DNA from: JAAYAY01 sp964429355
Lineage (GTDB): Bacteria; Planctomycetota; Planctomycetia; Pirellulales; Thermoguttaceae
Length of the DNA: 35,378 nucleotides
Direction: 5' to 3'
Assembly: GCA_964429355.1 (NCBI GenBank)
Contig: CAYSCH010000050.1
Coordinates: 1 to 35,378 of the forward strand
The notes below the pieces were generated by a model that did no database searches, was not told the origin of the DNA, and saw nothing but the letters and a program-made list of their open reading frames with translations. This document shows positions 9,501-16,923 of this stretch, piece after piece; the stretch's first letter is position 1, and each line of letters opens with the position of its first letter. Both the position numbers and the translations under genes were made by a program.

Positions 9501-10522
9501 ACGAGGCGGGGTTTCCGGTGACGGCGAGCATTCGCCTTCGAACACCCAACGGCTGCCGTCTGGAGGAACTGACCGGGGTGCGGCAAGTGTCGCCCTTGCG
9601 GGCCGACGCTGAGGGCTCCTATTGGGACATTCAACTCGACGCCTACGACGCGATCGGTGCCTGGCTCCCCTCAAACAAAGTGGAGATCACGGAGTCGTCC
9701 GTTCGCTGGTCACCCGAAATTGACCGCGAACTGGAGGCAAGGGTCGCGGAACTGGAAAATCGTCGCATCTCTCTTTCCCGTCCCCGGCCATGGGACAAAC
9801 TTGAGAATCCGGGGTTTGAGGCCAACGTACTCGAGGTGGGGCAGATTCCGGGATGGCAGTTCCGACGCGAAAATGAGACGAATGTCAAGCTCGACGTGAC
9901 CCAACGCCACAGCGGGAATGCTTCCTTGCGACTGGCTGGCGCCAACCAGCCGACTTCCGTCATGAGCTTTCCCTTCAAGCCCCCAAAGACCGGTCGCCTG
10001 ACCATCAGACTGTGGGTCCGGTCGGATCGACCGGGACCTGGATCGCCACTGCGGATCGGCGTTCTCGGCGATCACGACGGCAAGACGTTCTATCGATCGG
10101 CTCCGGTTCCGGAAATTCGCAACGATTGGACCCAGAATACGGTCAATGTTCTCGATGTCCCCGAGGATGGGCTCGATACGCTCCAACTCCACCTCCAATT
10201 GGCCGGGGACGGCGAAGTCTGGATCGACGACGTCCAGCTTGAAGATTTGGACTTCAAGCCGCAGGACCTGCTCAAGATTGTCTACCCCGCGCGGGCAACT
10301 CTTACCGAGCGGCAGGTGACCCAGTGTATCCGGATCCTCGAAAGCTATTGGCCCCGCTACCTTCTCCAGCACGTGCCTCCCGTCGATGAAACACAGCCGG
10401 CCGTTGCCCAGGCGCCTGAGCAGCCTGCTCCGCCTCCTGAACCGAAAAGCGAGGAGAAGAAGGAGTCGGGCAAGTTTCTGGGCCGGATCCGCGATCTTGT
10501 TCCGGAACGCCTGCGATTCTAG
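6572..10522 (+). CDS. Giant exported family-10-like glycosyl hydrolase with C-terminal carbohydrate-binding-like domain
   Basis: About 1,316 residues from ATG 6572; the frame stays open to a GTG at 6500 and an ATG at 6506. The 6572 start places a signal peptide (RLGALCFLALILLAAGASSS) near the N-terminus, so the protein is exported or lipid-proximal. Residues 45 to about 480 are beta-rich with no family I recognise. Residues about 500-800 look like a TIM-barrel glycoside hydrolase of the family-10-like (GHL10) type: 'DWKTFYQGGTRLVEYL', 'GLFLSVYADGSTIYPSELL', 'LIPALEFSTPLPELE', 'FAGVAIQLSADGY'. A jelly-roll carbohydrate-binding-like domain (NPGFEA...GWQF...SLRLAG...IDDVQLED) occupies roughly residues 1077-1226. 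The tail is Pro/Glu/Lys-rich and ends in a basic helix. Catalytic residues cannot be assigned with certainty. No partner gene is closely linked. Confidence 0.65.
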   Translation: MIGQGRPKTSHVCGSAPRVSARLGALCFLALILLAAGASSSGEEFRLRLSWAGNARQWYGSVWVSDGNIEDPQPLGVEADEPGSMWLDNGRLIVRQRTARKYDAVDLLVRAPRSAKLVVQLMAVGDEPSDRMIEVLLDDVLRDAFGASLDDQGSRLRIARRPGDLLPIELDSPSLVFAPGDRLAFRLQTARLGLAPTEKIRFVAQLKNPYAEKPVWQAEIKPVWESEQTATAGEGKTLAWEVPLDVEEGIYQLTITATQPGWLSLPQVESPLVGARSHASRTIELVVLNPQRPKIPVGTLGDLTSLKVVEEIDPTHPDWWKRFAHLPQLPRLRRLWSGPLGNMHSEIVAHPSLGPVVQLKPNTDGDDPSWEAYTIPIREPGRPHLLEVRYPSDVPQTFGVSIVEPNESGASQVANLDTGVDQFEEIVSGDQTVVWRDHRVIFWPKTKTPIVLITNRRDDDPAFYGSIRVSSVGDHLPRAYPAGGPSPARLFAAYLDRPLFPESFSAEEVFVAPGQLEMDDWKTFYQGGTRLVEYLNHVGYGGLFLSVYADGSTIYPSELLQPTTRYDTGAYLETGQDPVRKDVLEMLLRLFDREGLKLIPALEFSTPLPELEVILRQGGPEAQGMVWVGRDGRSWPETHQPSQGRAPYYNVLNGRVQEAMLNVLRELVKRYSHHPSFAGVAIQLSADGYAQLPPLPTRPFDPAWGLDDETIGRFQKATGIQFSAEGPNRFDKRFQQLASPQVESAWLTWRAEQVAAFYRRAYQELTAERPDTRLYLAGARMFEGEEMQQQLRPSLLRRLTLDQTMKQVGIDPRLFSDPEGPVLLFGETIRPWTSLADQSVGLELENMRTGEDLAAKYGATGALFYHQPQETWLASFDGLSPFQPSRTRLTTQTVPSASQNRRRLVRALAQFDPIIAVDGSLRIPLGQEDSLRDLITLYRRLPAARFTTAPSSATSEPLTVRFLQPEHSDATYLLVVNEAGFPVTASIRLRTPNGCRLEELTGVRQVSPLRADAEGSYWDIQLDAYDAIGAWLPSNKVEITESSVRWSPEIDRELEARVAELENRRISLSRPRPWDKLENPGFEANVLEVGQIPGWQFRRENETNVKLDVTQRHSGNASLRLAGANQPTSVMSFPFKPPKTGRLTIRLWVRSDRPGPGSPLRIGVLGDHDGKTFYRSAPVPEIRNDWTQNTVNVLDVPEDGLDTLQLHLQLAGDGEVWIDDVQLEDLDFKPQDLLKIVYPARATLTERQVTQCIRILESYWPRYLLQHVPPVDETQPAVAQAPEQPAPPPEPKSEEKKESGKFLGRIRDLVPERLRF

Positions 10523-11024
10523 GAAGCCCTGACGGAACGCACGAGTTTCCCACGGGCATGGACGAACACAATCGGTGGTTCGTCAGCGGTTCGAACAGAC
10601 TTTTCGTAATTCTCGGCACCCAGATTCTCCTATCCCGGACTGATCGAACCGATTGTGCAGTCTCTGAGGGAGCGCGGCGGAACTGTCCCGGGGGTCCACC
10701 CATCTGTGGGCTACTCTTGAGGAGTTGCGTGCCGTGGATATCCGTAGCTGGACTCGCCTGAGTTTGGCCGACCCCCCAATCCGTAGCCGAACTTGCCAGA
10801 GTTCCGCACTACAATCGCGGGGACGTCGAGTATGGTACGGATAACCCGCTGAGAAGGCCTTGGCGAACTCTGCGAGAGGACAAGCACGGACCACCGCTGC
10901 TCCAAATGCCGGGTTTTCTGGCCCACTGAGCTGCAAAGGGCTGCTTTGCTGGGCGAAACTCGGCTGGCACGCTGGCTGTCTCGATCAGCCTGTCACAGGG
11001 ATCAGAACGAAGAGAGGTGTGACG
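10523..11024. other. 500-bp intergenic region with paired repeats
   Basis: No gene is seen between the giant hydrolase and the diguanylate cyclase. It contains two copies of a 26-base repeat (10742-10767 and 10781-10806) and a TACAAT hexamer (10810-10815) just after the second copy. The frame of the cyclase is open back to 10860, but that upstream part lacks coding character and a start signal. Confidence 0.5.
10742..10806. repeat. Two diverged copies of a 26-base repeat, 39-base period
   Basis: Copy 1 begins CCGTAGCTGGACTCGCCTGA (10742) and copy 2 begins CCGTAGCCGAACTTGCCAGA (10781). They agree at about 20 of 26 positions. Copy 2 contains the dyad GAACT/AGTTC. Elements of this form ('gtagc.gaactcgccagagttc') are, from memory, dispersed in planctomycete genomes. 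Confidence 0.55.
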
Positions 11025-12050
11025 TTGACTGCGATCTGGCTGGGAATGGGGCTCGGGCTCCTGCAACTGTTTGCCGGGATCGTCATCGGCTGGTCATGGG
11101 CGCGTCGAGCCGGACGGGACCCGTGTGCCGCCACAGCGTCTCAGCTTCATCGGCTCGCACAGGACGTACACGGCATGATTCGTGATGTTCACGGGCAGGT
11201 CGACGAACACCAGACGGAAATCCAGAGACTTCACGACCAACTGCACTGCGACCCCAACGACCAAGACAGCCTTGCGGCGGCGATTTTCCGTTCCGTATCT
11301 CGAGTGATTCAGATCAACGAGCGGCTCCAGGACCAGCTCTTTCACTCCGAACAGAAACTCGAACGCAAGGAGCGCGAAATCAAGTCGCACATGGTGGCTG
11401 CGCGGACTGACGCCCTGACTTCCCTGCCCAACCGCCGGGCCTTCGATGATTTCATGAAGCAGCAAGGGGCACTCTGTCAGCGAAACCGTACCCGGTACGG
11501 GCTGATTCACGTGGATGTCGATCATTTCAAACAGCTCAACGATCGTTGGGGCCATCCGGCGGGCGATGACGTCCTCAAGGCCGTCGCTGCCGCGATCCGC
11601 CGGGCGGCTCGGACAAACGATCTTGTCGCTCGGACGGGTGGCGAAGAATTCTCGGTGGTAATAACCGATGCGTCGCCCGAGTCGGTCATTGCGGCATCGG
11701 AGCGGATCCGCGTTGAGGTTGAATCGATGCCGATCTGCCTCCAGAAAACTCGCATCCCGGTGACCGTCAGCCTGGGCGCGGCACTGATCTTGCCAGGGGA
11801 GTCCGGTAAGTCCCTGATCGGACGTTCCGACGCGGCACTCTACGCTTCCAAACAGGACGGCCGCAATTGTTCCCACTGGCACGATGGCCAGCGGTGCCGG
11901 CGGATCACGTGCGTGGACCAGACTTCACCAGTAGAAACGGAGGAGATCATCGATTCAGAGGCGGCTGACTGGCAGGATGAACCGGCCTGGCGCAAAGTCT
12001 GCGAAGACCTGCGCCAGAGCCTTGGCGATTTCGTCCACCGCAACCGGTGA
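11025..12050 (+). CDS. Membrane-anchored GGDEF diguanylate cyclase
   Basis: About 341 residues. Starting at TTG 11025, seven bases after GAGAGG (11012-11017), the protein opens with one transmembrane helix (MTAIWLGMGLGLLQLFAGIVIGW) followed by a long charged helical region of about 120 residues, probably a coiled-coil signalling segment. The GGDEF domain follows: 'ARTDALTSLPNRRAFDDF', 'HVDVDHFKQLNDRWGHPAGDDVL' and the active-site GGEEF at residues 205-209 (nucleotides 11637-11651). An RTND inhibitory I-site lies just before it. It should therefore make cyclic di-GMP from two GTP and be subject to product inhibition. No periplasmic sensor or PAS domain is present, so the input signal is unknown. 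An acidic tail follows the domain. The gene converges on the ferritin gene 40 bases away. GTG 11019 is an alternative start. Confidence 0.93.
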   Translation: MTAIWLGMGLGLLQLFAGIVIGWSWARRAGRDPCAATASQLHRLAQDVHGMIRDVHGQVDEHQTEIQRLHDQLHCDPNDQDSLAAAIFRSVSRVIQINERLQDQLFHSEQKLERKEREIKSHMVAARTDALTSLPNRRAFDDFMKQQGALCQRNRTRYGLIHVDVDHFKQLNDRWGHPAGDDVLKAVAAAIRRAARTNDLVARTGGEEFSVVITDASPESVIAASERIRVEVESMPICLQKTRIPVTVSLGAALILPGESGKSLIGRSDAALYASKQDGRNCSHWHDGQRCRRITCVDQTSPVETEEIIDSEAADWQDEPAWRKVCEDLRQSLGDFVHRNR

Positions 12051-12090
12051 AACGAGTTTTCGCGTCGCGAGATGCTTCGAGGGCTCGCTT

Positions 12091-12597
12091 TCAAGCGGCC
12101 GGAGGAGTGAACACTCGCTGTCCGACTTCGCGATCGATCATGAACAGGCCCCCCGGAGCGTCCTTCATCAGCCGTAATTGCTGAAGAATGCCGTCGGCGG
12201 TAGCCTCTTCCTCGACCTGTTCGGCGACGAACCACTGAAGGAAGTTGTTTGAGGCGTGGTCGCTTTCTGCCAAAGCCAGGTCGACGAGTTTGTTGATCAG
12301 CCCCGTCACGAGCCGCTCGTGGGCCAAGGCTGCCTCAAACACGGCCAACGGGTTTGCCCACTCCGTCTCCGGACCTTCAATGGCCGTGAGCTTCACCCGG
12401 CCGTTCCGCTCCGAAACGAAGTCGAAGAACTTCAGCGCGTGGACCAATTCCTCCTGTTGCTGGACTCGCATCCAATTGGCAAAGCCTGGCAGATTGATCG
12501 AGTCAAAATAGGCCGCCATGGAAAGGTAGAGGTAGGACGAGTAGTACTCGGCGTTGATTTGGCTGTTCAGGGCCGCTTCCATCTTCGGGCTGAGCAT
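12091..12597 (-). CDS. ftnA: Bacterial non-haem ferritin (FtnA-like)
   Basis: 168 residues, the normal length for a bacterial ferritin subunit, starting at ATG 12597 after an AAGGAA element eight bases upstream. It should assemble into a cytoplasmic 24-subunit cage that oxidises Fe(II) and stores iron. The alignment with E. coli FtnA is colinear: Glu17, Tyr24, Glu49, Glu50 and His53 sit at the same numbers, followed by the ferroxidase glutamates in 'AALAHERL' and 'FVAEQVEEE'. The C-terminus 'GGLFMIDREVGQ' is also typical. There is no haem-binding methionine pattern of bacterioferritin. The frame stays open upstream to 12717, but that extension has no family resemblance. It is monocistronic and convergent with the cyclase gene. 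Confidence 0.95.
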   Translation of the reverse strand: MLSPKMEAALNSQINAEYYSSYLYLSMAAYFDSINLPGFANWMRVQQQEELVHALKFFDFVSERNGRVKLTAIEGPETEWANPLAVFEAALAHERLVTGLINKLVDLALAESDHASNNFLQWFVAEQVEEEATADGILQQLRLMKDAPGGLFMIDREVGQRVFTPPAA

Positions 12598-13029
12598 CGG
12601 TTGTTCCTTTTCGGAGTGCTGTGTCGGGAACCGCTTGTCCAGACTTCGGTAACATCGCAAGATTGGGTGTCCCAGCATTATCATTCTCTCGATCACGGCG
12701 GCCGTGGCAAGCCCCATGGCGGTAAACGCTCATGTGAAAAGGACTTGAGGCGGGCTTGCCAGTTCGCCTTTTTCCGGCACACAACCGGCGTCTTACCCAA
12801 CTCGACGGTGCAGCGGGCTCGATTCAGCCTGTCTTAGTTTTCAGAAATGCGGCACGGTTTGCCGGGGAGTTCTCTGAGGTGCCAGCCAGGCATCTCGTGC
12901 CACTTGCCGACGTTCCGGCGTTGCGGATATCTTGAGGCCAACCGGAAAAATGGAGCCGGGCTCGAACCGTCACGCATACGGACGAGGAAAGGGAGCCCGG
13001 GGACGAACCCAAACTGTATGGAGACCATC
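12598..13029. other. 430-bp divergent intergenic region, no gene
   Basis: This lies between the leftward ferritin gene and the rightward SMP-30-like gene. The reading frames of both neighbours run into it but show no conserved sequence. On the minus strand a GATAAT hexamer at about 12680 could serve the ferritin gene, but no Fur-box-like palindrome was recognised. A GGTTCGAGCCC-like string near 12959-12972 (minus strand) is not part of a tRNA. Confidence 0.45.
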
Positions 13030-13908
13030 ATGTCCCGTCGAACAATGCTGCTTGCGTTGGCCGGTCTTGCGATCGCCCTTGCGGACCTCCCGGTCTTAGG
13101 AGCTGACCTTATTGCGCCCGGAGCTGTGGTTGAAAAACTGGCCGGGGGATTCCAGTTTACGGAAGGACCTGCGTGCGATGCTGAAGGGAACGTGTTCTTC
13201 TCAGATATTCCCAATGCGCGAATCCACAAATGGTCTGTGGACGGCGTAATTACAACGTTTCGGGAGAATTCCGGAGGAGCCAACGGGCTGTATTTCGACA
13301 AGTCGGGCAATCTCATTGCCTGCGAAGGAAAGAGCCGCCGTTTGACTTCGATCGCCCCTGACGGTACCGTGACCGTCCTGGCCGATCGCTACCAGGGGAA
13401 GAGACTTAACAGCCCGAACGATCTTTGGATCGACCCCAAGGGGGGAATCTACTTCAGCGATCCCCGCTACGGTCAGGATCTTGAGATCGAGCAGGATGGT
13501 TTCTTCGTGTTCTATCTGCCGCCAGGCGGGAAGGACCTGGTGCGAGTCGTCAATGATCTCGAAAAACCGAACGGTCTGGTCGGCACGGCTGACGGCAAGT
13601 TGCTCTACGTGGCTGACGCAGGCGGCGGCAAGACGTATGTCTACAAGATCCAGTCCGGCTGGGAACTCGCCGATCGTAAGATGATCGCGCCCATCGGCTC
13701 CGACGGTATGACTCTCGACGAGCAGGGAAACCTGTACCTCGCGAGAGACGTTGTCCACGTCTACAGCCCGGATGGTAAGCTCGCAACCACGATCGACGTG
13801 CCGGAGGCTCCGGCCAACGTGTGTTTCGGCGGGAAGGACCGCAAGACGCTGTTCATTACGGCCCGCAAAGGTCTGTATTCCCTCAGGATGAGTGTGCGTG
13901 GGCAGTAG
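13030..13908 (+). CDS. Secreted SMP-30/gluconolactonase/LRE-like beta-propeller protein
   Basis: 292 residues from ATG 13030, six bases after GGAG (13020-13023). Residues 1-24 form a signal peptide (MLLALAGLAIALADLPVLG), so the enzyme acts outside the cytoplasm. The rest is the six-bladed propeller of SMP-30/gluconolactonases. Likely divalent-metal ligands are in place: Glu45 in 'FTEGPA', Asn130-Asp131 in 'LNSPNDL', Asn181 in 'EKPNGL' and Asp225 in 'GSDGMTLD'. Members hydrolyse sugar lactones such as glucono-1,5-lactone, consistent with the periplasmic sugar oxidation suggested by the oxidoreductases in this window; the true substrate is not determinable. The alternative upstream start would remove the signal peptide from the N-terminus and is unlikely. 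No operon partner: alaS follows 353 bases downstream with its own leader. Confidence 0.9.
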   Translation: MSRRTMLLALAGLAIALADLPVLGADLIAPGAVVEKLAGGFQFTEGPACDAEGNVFFSDIPNARIHKWSVDGVITTFRENSGGANGLYFDKSGNLIACEGKSRRLTSIAPDGTVTVLADRYQGKRLNSPNDLWIDPKGGIYFSDPRYGQDLEIEQDGFFVFYLPPGGKDLVRVVNDLEKPNGLVGTADGKLLYVADAGGGKTYVYKIQSGWELADRKMIAPIGSDGMTLDEQGNLYLARDVVHVYSPDGKLATTIDVPEAPANVCFGGKDRKTLFITARKGLYSLRMSVRGQ

Positions 13909-13946
13909 GCGGACCTTAGCGGCAGCTAGATCCCACGACACAAATC

Positions 13947-14105
13947 TCAAGAAATCTCCGGCAATTCGTAGCCTTTACGGCGAGGCCGGGAGCGGAGAGC
14001 GTTTTTCTGGTCGTCGCCGACAGATTCCTCCCGGACTGGGCCCCACTTCAGTGACCGGCCAAGTTCGCGGCAGATGTGCATCGGTCGGACGTGGGATATC
14101 TCTTT
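13947..14105 (-). pseudogene. C-terminal remnant of a Gfo/Idh/MocA oxidoreductase
   Basis: On the minus strand 52 codons read without interruption from 14105 to a TGA at 13947. They include 'HICRELGRSLKWGPVREE', 'SVGDDQKNALRSRPRR' and a GYELP ending. This is the characteristic C-terminus of planctomycete Gfo/Idh/MocA proteins (ICRELGR-L-W-DP--E---GD---N---RP-R). A stop codon at 14106-14108 blocks the frame immediately upstream, and no N-terminal part is nearby. It is therefore a gene fragment, probably left by deletion or rearrangement, lying antisense within the alaS leader region. Confidence 0.7.
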
Positions 14106-14131
14106 TCACGCTCTGGGAGAACCGGTATCAT
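14104..14131 (+). promoter_or_regulatory. Possible alaS promoter
   Basis: TTTCAC (14104-14109) and TATCAT (14126-14131) are separated by 16 bases and lie shortly upstream of alaS. The match to a sigma-70-type promoter is moderate. The similar TATCAT hexamer before the subtilase gene at 28506-28511 supports the idea weakly. Confidence 0.3.
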
Positions 14132-14261
14132 GGGGGATTCGGTGTCGTCCGATGCTGGCAGTCCGTGAAGCGAGCGGGCAGCCAAAGTCATGACTGACAT
14201 CGAGTCATATCAACCGCCCCCATCTCTGAACGGGACGCGTCGAGCGTCCTTTCCCCCTGCC

Positions 14262-16874
14262 ATGAAGACCGACGAACTTCGCGAGAAATATCTGGAATTC
14301 TTTGAGACCAAGGGTTGCACGCGACGCCCGAGCGACGTGCTGGTTCCGCGATGGGACCCATCGGTTCTGTTCACGCCGGCGGGGATGAATCAATTCAAGG
14401 ACCATTTTCTCGGACGCTGCAAGCTCGAATTCACCCGGGCCACGACCTGCCAGAAATGCCTGCGTACGGGGGATATCGACAACGTGGGCCGGACGGCTTA
14501 TCACCACACGTTCTTCGAGATGCTGGGCAATTTCAGTTTTGGGGACTATTTCAAGCGTGAAGCCATCCACTGGGCTTGGGAGTTCCTGACGGACAAGAAG
14601 TGGCTGGGGTTGAATGCCGGGCAACTGTCGGCCACGGTTTACCTGGACGACGACGAGGCTGCTGCGATCTGGCTCGATGAGATCAAGCTGCCGGCCAACA
14701 AGCTGCAGCGTCTGGGGGAAGATGAGAATTTCTGGCCGGCGAACGCCCCGAGCCAGGGTCCGGACGGTGTGTGCGGTCCGTGCAGCGAGATCTACTTCCA
14801 CACGGAATTCGGGGCGGTCGAGATTTGGAACCTGGTGTTCACTCAGTTCAATCGGGTCGGCAACCCGCCGGACAATCTTCGTCCCCTGCCAAGCAAGAAC
14901 ATCGATACCGGGATGGGGCTGGAACGGACGGCGGCCGTGCTGCAGGGAGTGGAAACCAATTTTCATATCGACATTCTCCGGCCGTTGGTGGAAGCGGCGG
15001 GGGATGTATGCGGATTGAAGTACGATCCGGAGGACGAGAACGGCCGGCGTCTGCGGCGAATAGCCGACCATGTGCGGGCCTGTGCGTTTGCGGTTCACGA
15101 GAACGTTTACCCGGGTCCGAACAAGGAAAAGTATGTGATCAAGCGTCTGCTGCGCCGGGCCGTACTGGATGGGCACCAGATGGGGATCCGCGAGCCGTTC
15201 CTTCACAAGCTCGTTCCGGTAGTGGCCGGCTTGATGAAGGCTTCTTATCCCGAGTTGGAGGAAACGACCAGCCGAGTGGCGCAGGTGATCGAAGGGGAGG
15301 AAGAGAATTTCCTCGGCACGATCGACGGTGGCCTGGCGCGGATCGAGAAGATTTTCGACCAGATGAAGGCGTCGGATCGCGGCGTCGTCGCCGGAGCGGA
15401 GGCGGCCGAGATGTATCAGACCTACGGGTTCCCGCCCGAGTTGTTCGCGGCGATGGCCGCCGAGCACAATTTCACCTTCGGCTGGAAGGGATTCCGAGAG
15501 AAGATGAAGGAACACGAAGAGATCTCGGGGGGTGGCGACAAGGGGGCCGTGTTCAAGACCGGCCCGATCGAGGCCCTCAAGAAGGTCGTCCACACGACCC
15601 AGTTCGTTGGCTACGACTTGATTGAGGCGGATGGCCTCGTGATGGGGCTGATTTCGGGCGAGAGTCTCTGCGACCAGATCGATTCGCTGGGACACGAACA
15701 CAAAGTGGCTGTTGTCCTCGACAAGACGCCCTTCTACGGGGAAAAAGGGGGCCAAGTGGGGGACACAGGCGAACTGGTCGGCAAGGATTTCCACTTTCAG
15801 GTCACGGACACTCGCGTGGACGGCGATTTGATTCTGCACTCGGGTCACCTGACGAGTGGCAAGATCTCTCTGAAAGCCAAGGTGACGGCCCGCGTCAACG
15901 TGGCTCGTCGTCAGGCGATTCGCCGCGCCCACTCGGCGACGCACCTGCTTCACTATGCTTTGCGCAAGCACGTGGGCCAGCATGCCGAACAGCAGGGTTC
16001 AAAGGTCGACGCGGACTGGCTGCGTTTCGACTTCACCAATCTGAAGGCCGTGCCCGCCGAGACGTTGGCCGCGATCGAGACCGAGGTGAACCGGTGCGTG
16101 ACGCAGGGCGACACGGTCGCCTGCCAGAGCATGACGGTTGCCGAGGCGCGGGGCGCCGGTGCCATCATGCTGTTTGGCGAGAAGTACCCGGACGTGGTCC
16201 GAGTCGTGACGATGGGAGACTACAGCAAGGAACTCTGCGGTGGGACGCATCTGGTCAACACTGGACAGGTTGGCCTGTTCAAGATTGTCGGCGAGGAGAG
16301 TGTGTCGGCCGGGACGCGGCGGATCACAGCGTTGACGGGGGCGGAAGCGCTGGCCCATGTCCAGAAGAGTGAGGCTATCCTGTCGCATATGGCAACGAGC
16401 CTTAAGGTTCCAACTGCGGAACTGTCGGTCCGGGTCGAGGCGATGGCAAAGGAGATCCGGGAACTCAAGAAGAAGGCCGCGGCGGGTGCGGCGTCAGACG
16501 CGCTGTCCGTGGGCAAACTGCTCGACGACGCGGTCGTGATCGCCGGCACGAAGGTGATCACGGCGGAGGTGCCCGGCGCAAATCCGAACGTGCTGCGGCA
16601 GTTGATCGACCAGTTGCGGCGCAAAGCGTCGCCCCTGGCGGTGATGCTGGCCAGCAGACAAGGGGACGACAAAGTGATGCTCGTTGCCGGACTGAGCCGG
16701 GACTTGGTGGAGAAGGGGTGCGATGCCGTGGCTTGGGTCAAGTCCGCGGCAGTGAAAGTGGAGGGGAGCGGCGGCGGGCGCGCCGACATGGCCCAGGCGG
16801 GGGGAAAGAAACCGGAAGGGATCGACGAAGCGTTGGCCGAGGCGAAAAAGACGGCCGAGTCGATGCTGGGATAG
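14262..16874 (+). CDS. alaS: Alanine--tRNA ligase
   Basis: 870 residues from ATG 14262, typical for the family; the frame is open to ATG 14190, which would add 24 unconserved residues. Neither start has a Shine-Dalgarno sequence; 14262 fits the usual N-terminus (MKTDELREKYLEFF). The enzyme charges tRNA-Ala in the cytoplasm. The class II catalytic domain shows 'SVLFTPAGMNQFKDHFLG' and 'GMGLERTAAVLQG'. The editing domain that clears Ser- and Gly-tRNA-Ala has the metal-binding 'HSATHLLHYALRKH' and 'ELCGGTHLVNTG'. The C-terminal C-Ala domain ends with the Gly-rich 'GSGGGRADMAQAGGKK'. All regions are present, so it should be functional. It converges with the SDR gene, the two stop codons being 49 bases apart. 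Confidence 0.97.
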   Translation: MKTDELREKYLEFFETKGCTRRPSDVLVPRWDPSVLFTPAGMNQFKDHFLGRCKLEFTRATTCQKCLRTGDIDNVGRTAYHHTFFEMLGNFSFGDYFKREAIHWAWEFLTDKKWLGLNAGQLSATVYLDDDEAAAIWLDEIKLPANKLQRLGEDENFWPANAPSQGPDGVCGPCSEIYFHTEFGAVEIWNLVFTQFNRVGNPPDNLRPLPSKNIDTGMGLERTAAVLQGVETNFHIDILRPLVEAAGDVCGLKYDPEDENGRRLRRIADHVRACAFAVHENVYPGPNKEKYVIKRLLRRAVLDGHQMGIREPFLHKLVPVVAGLMKASYPELEETTSRVAQVIEGEEENFLGTIDGGLARIEKIFDQMKASDRGVVAGAEAAEMYQTYGFPPELFAAMAAEHNFTFGWKGFREKMKEHEEISGGGDKGAVFKTGPIEALKKVVHTTQFVGYDLIEADGLVMGLISGESLCDQIDSLGHEHKVAVVLDKTPFYGEKGGQVGDTGELVGKDFHFQVTDTRVDGDLILHSGHLTSGKISLKAKVTARVNVARRQAIRRAHSATHLLHYALRKHVGQHAEQQGSKVDADWLRFDFTNLKAVPAETLAAIETEVNRCVTQGDTVACQSMTVAEARGAGAIMLFGEKYPDVVRVVTMGDYSKELCGGTHLVNTGQVGLFKIVGEESVSAGTRRITALTGAEALAHVQKSEAILSHMATSLKVPTAELSVRVEAMAKEIRELKKKAAAGAASDALSVGKLLDDAVVIAGTKVITAEVPGANPNVLRQLIDQLRRKASPLAVMLASRQGDDKVMLVAGLSRDLVEKGCDAVAWVKSAAVKVEGSGGGRADMAQAGGKKPEGIDEALAEAKKTAESMLG

Positions 16875-16923
16875 GGCCGGGTTCGCCTCGCGGATAATCA
16901 CCATCACCGCAGTCAAAAGGCGA

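Noticed and set aside
12952..12975. GGTTCGAGCCC-like tRNA T-arm on the minus strand
   Set aside because: The five-base T stem does not pair properly and no acceptor or anticodon arm is found around it.
14205..15983. 592-codon minus-strand frame opposite alaS
   Set aside because: Long only because of high GC at third positions; alaS on the plus strand is certain.
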